Source: WQXF01 sp031552825
GTDB taxonomy: Bacteria; Bacillota; Clostridia; Christensenellales; Aristaeellaceae
Direction of reading: 5' to 3'
Length of the DNA: 64,000 nt
Assembly (NCBI GenBank): GCA_031552825.1
Contig: JAVBMD010000019.1
Span: forward strand, 1 to 64,000
In this document: positions 33,524 to 42,488 of the stretch, piece after piece
How positions within the stretch are numbered: the stretch's first letter is position 1
Layout: every line of letters begins with the position of its first letter
The notes under the pieces: model-generated
Told to the model about the DNA's origin: nothing
Database searches by the model: none
What the model saw: the letters and a program-made list of their open reading frames with translations, nothing else
Translations under genes and position numbers: made by a program

Positions 33524-35599
33524 TTATTTGAACAGAGACATGGTCAGGAACATGGTGGCAAACAGAGAGGAGATCAACGAAACGACGGTAATCTGTGTGT
33601 TGATGGAGGGGCCGGCGGTGTCCTTGAAGGGATCGCCGACGGTGTCGCCGACCACGGCGGCCTTGTGGGCGTCGGAGCCCTTGCCGCCGTTGTGGCCGGA
33701 TTCCACGTACTTCTTGGCGTTATCCCACAGGCCGCCCGCGTTGCTCATGAAAAGCGCCAGCAAAAGGCCGGTGACGATGTTGCCGCAAAGATAGCCGCCG
33801 ATGGCCTGCACGCCGCCGACGAAGCCCACGGCAAGCGTCAGCAGGATGGCGACCAGACCGGCGGGAATCAGTTCGCGGAGCGCGCCGCCGGTGGCGATGT
33901 CGATGCAGCGGGAGTACTCGGGTACGACGCCAGGCTTGCCTTCCTTCAGACCGACGATTTCCTTGAACTGACGGTGAATTTCCGCCACCATGCGTTGTGC
34001 GTTGCGGTCTACGCCGAGGATCAGCATCGCCGAGAAAACGGCCGGAACCGCCGCGCCGATCAGCATGCCGAAGAACACGGTGGGGTTCATGATGTCCAGG
34101 CCGGTGATGATCGGCAGGCCGAGCTCGACGGCGGCGGTATTTACCTCACTGATGAAGGCGCCCAGCAGCGCGATGACGGTAAGGCCGGCGGCGCCAATGG
34201 CGAATCCCTTGGTGATGGCCTTGACGGTGTTGCCGGCGCTGTCGAGCTGGTCGGTAATTTCGAGCACTTCGTCGCCTAGGTTGCCCATTTCGGCCAAGCC
34301 GCGCGCGTTGTCGACGATGGGGCCGTAAGCGTCGTTGGAGATAATCATGCCCACGATGGACAGCATGCCCACGGCGGCCATAGCGATACCGAACATCGGG
34401 TAGTTGCCGCCCAAAGGTTCGCAGATCTTATAGGCCGCAAGCGAAGCGACGGCGATGCCGATCAGCGAGGGCAGCGCGCTCAGGAAGCCATAGGCTACGC
34501 CGGTGAGGATGGTGAAGGCCGGGCCGGATTCGGCGGCCTTGGCAGCGTTGCGCACCGGCTTGCGTGAATCGTCGGTATAGTAGTCGCTGGCGATGCCGAT
34601 GACCACGCCGACCAACAGGCCGATGATGCTGGCGCCCCAAATGCGCCAAGAGAAGCCGAAGATCAGGTTGGTCAGCGCCGTCAGCGCGGCGTAAATGCCC
34701 GTGGTGATGTAGGTGCTGCTATTGAGCGCGTGGGTGGGGCCTTTGGTGCCCATGCGCGCCATGCCTACGCCGACGATCGAGGCCAGCAGTCCGGCGGCCG
34801 CGTAGCAGAACACCATCGCGGTATTGGCCGCGCCGCCGAGCGCATGCGCCAGCACCAGCGCGGCGGACATGGCGGCGACGTTGGAATCGAACAGGTCGGC
34901 GCCCATGCCAGCCACGTCGCCGACATTGTCGCCGACGTTGTCGGCAATAACGGCGGGATTGCGCGGATCATCCTCCGGGATGCCCAGTTCAACCTTGCCC
35001 ACCAGATCGGCGCTGATATCGGCGGTCTTGGTGAAGATGCCGCCGCCCGCCTTGGCGAACAGCGCGAGGGAACTGGCGCCGAAGCTGAAGCCCAGCAGCG
35101 TGGAAGGATCATCGGTGAGCAGCGTTACCAGCGCCACGCCCAGCAGCGTGGAGCCGACCACCGCCATGCCCATCACCGCGCCGCCGCGGAAACCCGCCAT
35201 AAAGGAAGGCTCGATGCCCTTCTTGGCGGCCTCGGCGGTTTTGATGTTGGCGATGGTGGCGATGCGGATGCCGATGACCCCGGCGATGGCGGAGAAAACC
35301 GTACCGGCCAAATACGCGGCCGCCATATGGAGATTGGCGGTGATGGAGCCTTTCCAAGCCGGGTGCGGCAGGAAGATGAAAATCACCACCGCGACCACGA
35401 GGCTGAACTTGGCCAGCATGACGTACTCCTTGCGCAGGAAGGTGTTGGCGCCCGCGCGGATCAGCGTGCCGACCTCGGCGATACGCGCGTTGTCGGAGGG
35501 CTGCGCTTTTACCCAGCGGTATAGCCATACCGCGAAGGCAAACGCAACGAGGGAGACGACGATAGAAATCCAAACAAAAGTGTTTACCGTATAAGACAT
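33524..35599 (-). CDS. hppA: Membrane-bound proton-translocating pyrophosphatase, K+-independent type
   Basis: 691 residues, about 16 membrane helices. It couples hydrolysis of pyrophosphate to ion pumping. Catalytic blocks are intact: DISADLVGKVELGIPEDDPRNP, ADNVGDNVGDVAGMGADLF, and near the end VVGDTVGDPFKDTAGPS. The potassium-dependence signature reads GNTVKAITKG; K+-dependent enzymes have NTTAAIGKG-type sequence with alanine at that position, whereas lysine replaces K+ in K+-independent enzymes, which are H+ pumps. The assignment H+ rather than Na+ rests on that rule. GGAGGAG start site. It lies ahead of the phosphate transporter genes. Confidence 0.94.
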   Translation of the reverse strand: MSYTVNTFVWISIVVSLVAFAFAVWLYRWVKAQPSDNARIAEVGTLIRAGANTFLRKEYVMLAKFSLVVAVVIFIFLPHPAWKGSITANLHMAAAYLAGTVFSAIAGVIGIRIATIANIKTAEAAKKGIEPSFMAGFRGGAVMGMAVVGSTLLGVALVTLLTDDPSTLLGFSFGASSLALFAKAGGGIFTKTADISADLVGKVELGIPEDDPRNPAVIADNVGDNVGDVAGMGADLFDSNVAAMSAALVLAHALGGAANTAMVFCYAAAGLLASIVGVGMARMGTKGPTHALNSSTYITTGIYAALTALTNLIFGFSWRIWGASIIGLLVGVVIGIASDYYTDDSRKPVRNAAKAAESGPAFTILTGVAYGFLSALPSLIGIAVASLAAYKICEPLGGNYPMFGIAMAAVGMLSIVGMIISNDAYGPIVDNARGLAEMGNLGDEVLEITDQLDSAGNTVKAITKGFAIGAAGLTVIALLGAFISEVNTAAVELGLPIITGLDIMNPTVFFGMLIGAAVPAVFSAMLILGVDRNAQRMVAEIHRQFKEIVGLKEGKPGVVPEYSRCIDIATGGALRELIPAGLVAILLTLAVGFVGGVQAIGGYLCGNIVTGLLLALFMSNAGGLWDNAKKYVESGHNGGKGSDAHKAAVVGDTVGDPFKDTAGPSINTQITVVSLISSLFATMFLTMSLFK

Positions 35600-35694
35600 G
35601 GTTCTCCTCCTCTGCTTTTTTTCTGGAGAAAATTATGGAAACGGGCGGGAACGCATACCTGCCTATTTTCATACAGAAAGAAGAGAAGGATAAC

Positions 35695-35817
35695 AAAAAA
35701 AGGCGATGAGAACTAACATCCCCTTGCGGGAGCATGAAAGATGTTCTCTCATGGCCTTCACCAACTTCCCTCGATCCTTCCCCTCTTTAGCATACTATAT
35801 AAGAAAAAGCAAATCAA
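35695..35817 (-). promoter_or_regulatory. hppA promoter and leader with a terminator-like hairpin (candidate attenuator)
   Basis: Reverse promoter TTGATT (35817-35812), 17 bp, TATGCT (35794-35789). About 30 nt into the transcript ATGAGAGAACATC (35752-35740) can pair with GATGTTAGTTCTCAT (35720-35706), followed by TTTTTTT (35701-35695). This is an intrinsic terminator between promoter and hppA start (35599), so read-through must be conditional. The upstream leader part (GGGAAGTTGGTGAAGGCC) does not match a riboswitch class I can name. Confidence 0.6.
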
Positions 35818-35855
35818 CGGAAAGGTGGTTTCTTTTTTTGTACATTTCCGTAATA

Positions 35856-36527
35856 CTATTCGCCGCCGATGCGCCTGGCGGCGTCGCGGCCAAGGTGTAG
35901 CACCGTGGAAAGGATCAGCCGCAAATCGCCGAGCACGGAAAAGGTGGAAAGATAATCCAGATTGATGGCCAGTTTGGCGGGCATTACCTGTTCGGTATAG
36001 GTTCGTTCCGGATCGGCGCTCTGGCCGAGCAGCGCGTTTTCATCGCGGTAGCGGATGGAAGCCAGATCGGTGACGCCGGGACGGATGCGCAGCACCATGC
36101 GCTGCAGCGGCGAGTAGAGCGTCACATAGCGCGGCACTTCGGGGCGAGGACCCACAAGGCTCATCTCGCCGCGCAGCACGTTGGCCAACTGCGCCAGCTC
36201 ATCCAGCTTGGTGCGCCGCAGAAAGCGCCCCACGCGGGTGATGCGCGCATCGTCGCCGACGGTGAGCGGCAGCCCTTTCCGATCGGCATCCTGTACCATG
36301 GAGCGAAATTTAAGGATGCGGAAGGGCTTGCCGTTCCGGCCGACGCGCTCCTGCCGGTAGAATACCGGGCCGGGGTCGTCGATCGCGATGGCGGCGGCGA
36401 GCAGCAGAAACACCGGGGAGAGCAGCGCCAGCGCCACGGCGCTGACCACGGCATCCAGCCCGCGTTTAAGCGCAAGTTGCCCGCGCTTGGCGCGCAGCGC
36501 CTGTTCTATGGTGTCGATTTGGGTCAT
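35856..36527 (-). CDS. Phosphoglycosyl transferase that starts exopolysaccharide assembly
   Basis: 223 residues. Monotopic phosphoglycosyl transferase (bacterial sugar transferase): one membrane helix (VVSAVALALLSPVFLLLAAAIAI) after KRGLDA, then VFYRQERVGRNGKPFRILKFRSM, RRTKLDELAQLANVLRGEMSLVGPRPEVP with the catalytic Asp-Glu pair, and RPGVTDLASIRYR. It transfers a sugar phosphate to undecaprenyl phosphate. It lacks the extra four N-terminal helices of WbaP/WcaJ. Last gene of the six-gene operon; GGAGA site. Confidence 0.92.
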   Translation of the reverse strand: MTQIDTIEQALRAKRGQLALKRGLDAVVSAVALALLSPVFLLLAAAIAIDDPGPVFYRQERVGRNGKPFRILKFRSMVQDADRKGLPLTVGDDARITRVGRFLRRTKLDELAQLANVLRGEMSLVGPRPEVPRYVTLYSPLQRMVLRIRPGVTDLASIRYRDENALLGQSADPERTYTEQVMPAKLAINLDYLSTFSVLGDLRLILSTVLHLGRDAARRIGGE

Positions 36528-36548
36528 GACGGTCTCCTTCGGTTTGGA

Positions 36549-37637
36549 TTATCGCGAGCGATAAAAGTAGGTGTAGAGCAATGCCAGCGGCGCCGCCAGC
36601 CGGTAGCGGATCAGCGCGTACTTGAGCGCCAGCTTGGGCTCGCGGCGCAGCAGCGGCCATAGCCGCACCGTGCGCGGTTGAAACAGGGCGCGTGCCTCCG
36701 GCGTGGAGATCAGCTCGGCGATGGCGCGGGCGCGGGCGCGCAGCGGCGGATAGGGCGAGCCGGGCAGGCAGAGGTTGATGACCCCGGTCAGCAGGCTGCG
36801 GCGCGCGCGGATATTGAGCCGCTCGGCAAGTTCTTGCTTCACGACGTTATCGCTTAGCCAAATCAAGGCGATGGAATCCCGCGTCAGTGCGTCGATCAGC
36901 GCGCTTTGGCTGGCGTATTGCGAGGCGGGTACGTGCGGGCTGTAGCGCTGGGTGGTGGAACCGGCGTGAAACCGGTAGCGATAGAGCGCCGTGCCCACCA
37001 CCACCGCGCGTTGGGCCCGGAGCAGCGCTTGCACGATGAACAGCAGATCCTCGGCATAGTGGATGTCGGCGCGGAAGGTAAGGCCTTCTAGCGCCTCGCG
37101 CGCAAATAGATTGCGGGGCGTGTAGCCGCTGACCGGCAGTTGTTCGCTGTCGGTTGGGCAGGCGATCATGTTGGGGATCAGGTCGGTCCGGATCGTCGAG
37201 GGGTCGAACACCGTGCCGTCCGGCCAGGGCAGGGGAACCGTCACGCTGCCGCCGGGCAGTTCCTTGATGACCGCGCAGAAGGAGACCTGCGCATCCTTGG
37301 TTTGTGCGGCGCGCAGCAGCGTGCCGTACATGCCGGGTTCGGCCCAATCGTCGGCATCGCAAAAGCCGATGTGCGCGCCGCGTGCCTCGGTCAGCCCGCG
37401 ATTGCGCGCCGCTGAGACGCCTAGGTTTTCCGGTTGCCGCAGCGCGCGCACGCGGGCATCGCGCGTTGCATAGGCAGCGGCGACATCCGCCGTGCCGTCG
37501 TCGGAACCGTCGTCGATGACCAGCACCTCGATGTCGGCCAGCGTCTGCGCCAGCAGCGAATCAAGGCACATGGGCAGCGTGGCCGCCGCCCGGAAGGCGG
37601 GCACGATGATGCTGACGGCAGGCGCAGACGCGGTCAT
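36549..37637 (-). CDS. GT2 family glycosyltransferase
   Basis: 362 residues from the ATG at 37637 (GGAGGAG upstream, 4-bp overlap with the polymerase gene). GT-A fold: VSIIVPAFRAAATLPMCLDSLL, VIDDGSDDGT, and the metal-binding block GFCDADDWAEPGMY. The middle ..YAEDLLFIVQALLRA is the acceptor-site ED motif. It adds a sugar to the lipid-linked repeat unit at the cytoplasmic face. No membrane helices. Donor and acceptor are unknown. Confidence 0.9.
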   Translation of the reverse strand: MTASAPAVSIIVPAFRAAATLPMCLDSLLAQTLADIEVLVIDDGSDDGTADVAAAYATRDARVRALRQPENLGVSAARNRGLTEARGAHIGFCDADDWAEPGMYGTLLRAAQTKDAQVSFCAVIKELPGGSVTVPLPWPDGTVFDPSTIRTDLIPNMIACPTDSEQLPVSGYTPRNLFAREALEGLTFRADIHYAEDLLFIVQALLRAQRAVVVGTALYRYRFHAGSTTQRYSPHVPASQYASQSALIDALTRDSIALIWLSDNVVKQELAERLNIRARRSLLTGVINLCLPGSPYPPLRARARAIAELISTPEARALFQPRTVRLWPLLRREPKLALKYALIRYRLAAPLALLYTYFYRSR

Positions 37638-38983
37638 GCCCGCTCCTCCGGCGTGGATAGCGACTGCCGCCAGAGCACGCCCTGCACCAGCAGGTACACG
37701 CAGCACACCGGCGTGAACGGCGTATAGATGGACTCAAAGATGCCCTGCAAAATAAACAGCGTCGTGAACAGCAGCGGCACGATGGCCATCGCCTCGGCGC
37801 GCCGCCGCAGCCAATAGTAGCGCCATGCGCGCCATGCGGAGAAGCCGACGTAGAGCAGGAACAGAATGCCCGCTGGCCAGCCGTAGTTGTACGCCACCTG
37901 CACGAAGGCGTTGTGGGCGTTGCGGTTGTGCAGCTCGCCGCGATGCTCCACCCACTCCTTGATGTAGGACTGCTGATGGCCGTTCCAAGTGAGGTTTTGC
38001 AGCGCGAAGCGCCAGAGCGTGGTGCGCATCGAGCTGAAATCGGCCAGCGTATAGACGCGCTCGCTGGGATCGGGGGCGTTGGGATCGGGGCCCAAATCGG
38101 TGGTTTCGTTGATGAAAATGCTCCATTTGTGGTCTTCCTCGGCGTTGTGGCGCACCTTCTGCCAGGTGATGTAGCCCAGCGCGCTGCCTGCGATCAGCGT
38201 CAGGCAGCACAGCGCGGCGACGACGCGCCCCACATGCCGCGTATGCCGCAGCGCGATGCAGCCGCCCAGCACCAGCACCGCGCCGAGATATCCCACCGCG
38301 GCGGAGCGGGAGGCGGAGAGCAGGATGAACAGCGCGCCGAGCGCGCAAATCGCGCCGTAGGCCAGCGCATGCTTGCGCCGCCCCTGCTGCCAATCGGCGT
38401 AGGCCAATAGCAGCGCGCAGACGCTCATCAGCCCGGCGCACATCGCCATCAAGTTCTGGTTGTAGAACACGCCGGAGTAGCCTACCTCCAAGTCGATCAC
38501 GAGCGGCGCTTTGATGAGCGACCACAACAGGAAGGGCAGCACGGCGAACACCGCCCCGCGCGTAATGGCGCGGAAGGTGGAGCCATCCTCGCGCGCGGAG
38601 ATCACCGCGAACAGGAAGGGATAGGCCAGCAGCAGCGCCGTGGCGTCGGGCAGCCAATCCGGATTGAAGCACCCGGCGAGCAGCATCCAGCCGTGCAGCG
38701 CGAACCATAGCCCGGCCATCAGCGGATGCCACCGCAGCCGCACCGGCACCCCGGGCATGCGCGCCGCCAGCGCCACGATGCCCACCAGTACCATGCCCAG
38801 CGCCGTGAACTCCATCCAGCGGCCGGGGAACTTGCGCTGGGCGAACAACACCGTGTAGAAGATCAGCGCCGTCATCGCGGGCAGCAGCAGCTTGGAATCG
38901 AACAGTTCCACAAAGATACCGGTACACTTGTCAAACAGATGCAGCAGCTTGGAGGGGTTTACACTGCGTTCGGGCTTTTGCAT
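37634..38983 (-). CDS. O-antigen ligase/polymerase-type membrane protein (Wzy_C)
   Basis: 449 residues with 10-12 membrane helices and a large external loop at about residues 270-350. The loop carries the ligase-superfamily features RTTLWRFALQNLTWNGHQQSY and NAHNAFVQVAYNYGWPAGILFLLY, which match the Wzy_C domain. It either polymerises repeat units or ligates the finished chain to a cell-surface acceptor. Located between glycosyltransferase genes and overlapping the next by 4 bp. It is the only candidate polymerase of the operon. Confidence 0.85.
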   Translation of the reverse strand: MQKPERSVNPSKLLHLFDKCTGIFVELFDSKLLLPAMTALIFYTVLFAQRKFPGRWMEFTALGMVLVGIVALAARMPGVPVRLRWHPLMAGLWFALHGWMLLAGCFNPDWLPDATALLLAYPFLFAVISAREDGSTFRAITRGAVFAVLPFLLWSLIKAPLVIDLEVGYSGVFYNQNLMAMCAGLMSVCALLLAYADWQQGRRKHALAYGAICALGALFILLSASRSAAVGYLGAVLVLGGCIALRHTRHVGRVVAALCCLTLIAGSALGYITWQKVRHNAEEDHKWSIFINETTDLGPDPNAPDPSERVYTLADFSSMRTTLWRFALQNLTWNGHQQSYIKEWVEHRGELHNRNAHNAFVQVAYNYGWPAGILFLLYVGFSAWRAWRYYWLRRRAEAMAIVPLLFTTLFILQGIFESIYTPFTPVCCVYLLVQGVLWRQSLSTPEERA

Positions 38984-38998
38984 GGGAGACTCTCCTTA

Positions 38999-40195
38999 CT
39001 ATCGGCACGAAATGGTTTGGCGATATCGCTCGGCGCATCGCTCGGCGTTCTTTGTCCAAGTTAAGGCGCGCGCGTCGCGGGTGCCTTGGGCGCGCGCGCT
39101 TTCGATATCGGCGCCGCCGTCCAGCAGACGGCGCAGCACCGGGATCAGCGCCTTGGTATCGGCCGCGGGGACGAGGAAGCCGTTTTCGCCATCGCGGATC
39201 AGATCGGCGATCCCCTCACCGATGCTGCCCACCGCCACGCAGCCTGCGGCCATCGCTTCGATATAGACGATGCCGAAGCCCTCGGCGTAGCTGGGCATTA
39301 CGAAGGCGTCGCCGGTGGACATCAGGCGCAGCACCTCGGCGTGAGGGATGGCGCCGGTCAGCTTCACCCGGCTTTGCAGCCCGCGCGCGGCGATCTTTTC
39401 TTCCAGAGAAGCGCGATCCGGCCCCTCGCCGAAGATGGTTAGCGTGGCGTCGGGATAATCGGCAGCCAGCGCGCTGAAGGCGTCCAGCGTGGTATGTATG
39501 CATTTGCGCGCCTTGAGCGTGCTGCCGGTGAGGAGGTGGCGGGGGCGGCGGTGTCCTTGCGCGGGCACGCCGGTCACGTCCACGCCGTTGAGCACGACGT
39601 CGATGGGGCGCTGGCGGTAGGGGGCGACCTTGGCGGCCAGCATGCTGGATACCGCCATCAGCAGCGGTGTGCGCGTGGCGATGGCGGCGTTGCGCGGCCA
39701 CGGCGCTGCGCCTTCCCGAAAATAGCGCAGCACGTCGGTGCCGTGCACCGTCAGCGCTGAGGGGATGCCCAGCGCCTCGCCGAGCAGCAGCCCGGCATGC
39801 CCCTCGACGGGCAGCATGTGGGCGTGCAGGATATCGAAGGGACGATCACGGTGCAGCGCTTTTGCGATCGGCAGCGCGGCACGGAACATCGGCGCGCCGC
39901 CCAGCAGCTTGGTGCCGATATCGCCGAGCGCCGGGTAGCGGGGGTAGTACACCGGCACGCCGTCGACCACCACGGTCTTGGGCGTGTCGTGCAGCGCCGC
40001 CCAAGCGGCGGGGCGCAGAAAACGATAGCCGGGCAGCGCGCCCACCGGGGCGATCACTTCCACATCATGCCCCAACGCGCGCAATGCCTTGGCTTGCTCA
40101 TGCACGAAAAAACAGTAGGGGCTGTTGTCGGCCATGCGGTGGATCAGCATCAGGATGCGCAGGGGGCGCGGGTTCGCTTGCTTCGGTTGGCTCAT
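38999..40195 (-). CDS. GT4 family glycosyltransferase
   Basis: 398 residues from the ATG at 40195, which overlaps the stop of the gene before it and follows GCAGGAGGG. GT-B fold: RILMLIHRMADNSPYCFFVHEQAKALRALGHDVEVI at the start, FDILHAHMLPVEGHAGLLLG, VHGTDVLRYF, and the C-terminal donor block SYAEGFGIVYIEAMAAGCVAVGS with the two conserved glutamates. Adds a retained-configuration sugar to a lipid-linked oligosaccharide. Substrates unknown. Confidence 0.9.
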   Translation of the reverse strand: MSQPKQANPRPLRILMLIHRMADNSPYCFFVHEQAKALRALGHDVEVIAPVGALPGYRFLRPAAWAALHDTPKTVVVDGVPVYYPRYPALGDIGTKLLGGAPMFRAALPIAKALHRDRPFDILHAHMLPVEGHAGLLLGEALGIPSALTVHGTDVLRYFREGAAPWPRNAAIATRTPLLMAVSSMLAAKVAPYRQRPIDVVLNGVDVTGVPAQGHRRPRHLLTGSTLKARKCIHTTLDAFSALAADYPDATLTIFGEGPDRASLEEKIAARGLQSRVKLTGAIPHAEVLRLMSTGDAFVMPSYAEGFGIVYIEAMAAGCVAVGSIGEGIADLIRDGENGFLVPAADTKALIPVLRRLLDGGADIESARAQGTRDARALTWTKNAERCAERYRQTISCR

Positions 40196-41331
40196 GGCGT
40201 TCCCTCCTGCGCGGCGCGGTAAAATGCCGCCATGCGCTCGGCGGCATGCGCCCAAGTCATGCTTCCGGCTCGTTCGATGCAGCGGGCGCTGCGCGGGGCG
40301 TAGTCCGCCAGCGCGCGGCAGGCGGCGCGGGCGATGTCGCTTGTATCGGTGGCATCGACCGAATAGCCGACCTCTCCTTCGGCGAAATGCCCGTCGAAGC
40401 CCTGTCCGCGCGTGTACAGCACCGGCAGCCCGCGCGACATGGCCTCCAGATACACCAGCCCGAAGGTTTCGTGCAGCGAGGGCAATAGAAAGAGATGGCA
40501 ATCATCGTAAAATGCCCGCAACGCCGCGATGCCGCTTACGTAACCGCGCGGCACCAGCGCGCCGGATCGCGCCGCCGAGTGCGCGCGCAGCGCCGCCTCC
40601 AGCGGGCCTTCGCCCGCCATATGCAGCGATACCGGGCTATCGGGCAGCAACGCTTGCAAGGCCAGCGCCGCCTCCAGCGCGCGCAGCGGCTGCTTGTTGG
40701 GTTCCAGCTTTCCGGCGAAGGCGATGCGCAGCGGTTCGCCGGGGCGCCACGCGCGAGGCGCCGCGCCTTCGAGCCACGCCGCGTCGATGCCGTTTGGGAT
40801 CATCTCGCACTTGGCGGCGATCTCCGCGCGCAGCGCAGTGGGAACGTAGCGGTTCAGCAGCGTTTCCCGCGCGGCGGGGGAGAGCAGCGTCACGCGCCTT
40901 GCCGCGCGCAGGATGCGCAGGCCGTGGGCGCGCAGATCCGGGCGGTAGCGGAAAAAGTAGGAAAGGTCGGTCATGCGCAGGCTGACGACGTAGGGAATGC
41001 CGTACGCTTGGTGCAGCCGATAGGCGATGCCGCCATCGGTAAACAGCGTGTGCGCGTGGATCAGCTTTACGCAGGACAGGTCGATGTGGCGCGCAACGTC
41101 CGGCGCGGCGCGGCGCGCCTTACTATGGTACAGGGCCGCGTCCCACGGCTTCACGATCAGGCTGTAACGCACCGGAAACGCCCCGTCCTCAGGCAAGTTT
41201 TCGCCCATGGCGTAGGCGCGCTTCTCCGGCACGTACACCTGCTGGCGCAACCCGGCGGCGGCCAAGCGTTCAAAAAGCTGCACGTACACGCGGCTGTAGG
41301 CGTAGTTGCAGCAGATGTGCAGCAAGCTCAC
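40192..41331 (-). CDS. GT4 family glycosyltransferase
   Basis: 379 residues from the GTG at 41331, preceded by AAGGAGG; the stop of the GT2 gene overlaps it. N-terminus SLLHICCNYAYSRVYVQLFERLAAAG, LIHAHTLFTDGGIAYRLHQAYGIPYVVSLRMTD, then NGIDAAWLEG, AFAGKLEPNKQP and the donor block LPSLHETFGLVYLEAMSRGLPVLYT. Typical GT4. It overlaps genes on both sides by 4 bp, so the operon is translated as a coupled series. Confidence 0.9.
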   Translation of the reverse strand: MSLLHICCNYAYSRVYVQLFERLAAAGLRQQVYVPEKRAYAMGENLPEDGAFPVRYSLIVKPWDAALYHSKARRAAPDVARHIDLSCVKLIHAHTLFTDGGIAYRLHQAYGIPYVVSLRMTDLSYFFRYRPDLRAHGLRILRAARRVTLLSPAARETLLNRYVPTALRAEIAAKCEMIPNGIDAAWLEGAAPRAWRPGEPLRIAFAGKLEPNKQPLRALEAALALQALLPDSPVSLHMAGEGPLEAALRAHSAARSGALVPRGYVSGIAALRAFYDDCHLFLLPSLHETFGLVYLEAMSRGLPVLYTRGQGFDGHFAEGEVGYSVDATDTSDIARAACRALADYAPRSARCIERAGSMTWAHAAERMAAFYRAAQEGTP

Positions 41332-42359
41332 GGCGACGCCTCCTTCGCGCCGCCGCTTTGGCGCTTGAGGCCAGGCAGGCTGGCTGCCCCGCATAGCGAG
41401 CCGATGCCGTAGGCAAAGTGAAAGGCCGGGTAGATCAGCGGCAGCGTCGGCAGGTACTTCCAGCCCCGCTTTTCCACCACGGCATAGGAATAAAAGGCGT
41501 CAAGCGCCAGATACGCGCCGCCCATCAGCGCCCAAAGCGTGCCGAAGAAGGGTGCGCCCAGCAGCCAAAGCAGCGGCAGCAGCACGTTGGCGAGCACGAA
41601 GGCCAGCGGAACGAAGTGCCGCAGCCCCATCGAGCCGGGGCAAAGGTAGAGCGTAATCACGTTCCACTTGCCGTTTTGAAAGCCCATCTTCATCAATCCG
41701 CGCAAGGTATCGCGGCAATAATAGGTACACTGGATGCGTTCGTTCATGTAGATTTTGCCGCCGTTTTTGCGGATGCGGTAGTTGAGCTCGTTGTCCTGGT
41801 TGCGGGTGAGGCGCTCGTCGTAGAGGCCGACGCGGTCGAACAGATCGCGCCGGAACGCGCCGAAGGGTACGGTATCGACGTAACCGCTATGCGAGGAGAC
41901 GCGGAACTGCGCGTTGCCCACGCCGAACACCGTGCTCAGCGCTCCGGCGATGGCCTCGCCCATGTAGCCGCGCCCGCGGGTGATGCAGATGCCGCCCGCG
42001 TTGTCACAAGGCGTGGTGCGCAGCGTTTCGATGCAGAGGGAGATATAATTCGGCACGTATTCGGAATGCGCGTCCAGCCGCACGATGTATTCGCCGGTGC
42101 TGGCGCGGATGCCGGTATTCATCGCAAAAGGTACGGTGCGCTGCGGGTTGTGCAGCACGCGGATCTGGGGGGTGGCGCGCGCGGCCTGCTCTAAAATTGC
42201 GACGGTGCTGTCGGTGGACGCGCCGTCGACGAAGAGGATCTCCATCCGATCCAGCGGGTAATCCTGCGATAGGATGGAAGCCAAACAATCCGCGATGTAC
42301 GCCTCTTCATTGCGCACCGGGATAATCAGGGAAATAAAAGGGAAGGCCTCCTGCGGCAC
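41328..42359 (-). CDS. GT2 family glycosyltransferase, ExoA-like
   Basis: 343 residues from the GTG at 42359 (AAGGATGTGAG upstream). GT-A fold: ISLIIPVRNEEAYIADCLASILSQDYP, LFVDGASTDST, IVRLDAHSEYVPNYI and the acceptor block DERLTRNQDNELNYRIRKNGG. Two or three membrane helices at about residues 245-325 anchor it. The overall layout resembles ExoA of succinoglycan synthesis, which adds the second sugar. First gene of the exopolysaccharide operon, directly behind a promoter. Confidence 0.9.
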   Translation of the reverse strand: MPQEAFPFISLIIPVRNEEAYIADCLASILSQDYPLDRMEILFVDGASTDSTVAILEQAARATPQIRVLHNPQRTVPFAMNTGIRASTGEYIVRLDAHSEYVPNYISLCIETLRTTPCDNAGGICITRGRGYMGEAIAGALSTVFGVGNAQFRVSSHSGYVDTVPFGAFRRDLFDRVGLYDERLTRNQDNELNYRIRKNGGKIYMNERIQCTYYCRDTLRGLMKMGFQNGKWNVITLYLCPGSMGLRHFVPLAFVLANVLLPLLWLLGAPFFGTLWALMGGAYLALDAFYSYAVVEKRGWKYLPTLPLIYPAFHFAYGIGSLCGAASLPGLKRQSGGAKEASP

Positions 42360-42388
42360 GTGCTCACATCCTTGCGAAAGAATATACC

Positions 42389-42449
42389 ATTATACCACAC
42401 GCGCGCCGGGGGATGCTAGCTTTTCAAACGCGGGCTTCCGTGCTATGCT
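42389..42449. promoter_or_regulatory. Divergent promoters for the polysaccharide operon and GDPD gene
   Basis: Reverse: extended -10 TGGTATAAT with TATAAT at 42394-42389 and no clear -35. Forward: TTTTCA (42421-42426), 17 bp, TATGCT (42444-42449), with TGC in front of the -10. Confidence 0.55.
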
Positions 42450-42488
42450 ATCCGGATAAACGATGGATGAACGCGGGGAGGGAATGCC

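Noticed and set aside
35695..35817. hppA leader as a cobalamin, fluoride or c-di-GMP riboswitch
   Set aside because: A GGGAAG..GGTGAA string is reminiscent of a cobalamin element, but the required flanking boxes are missing, and no other class fitted. Reported only as an unclassified attenuator.
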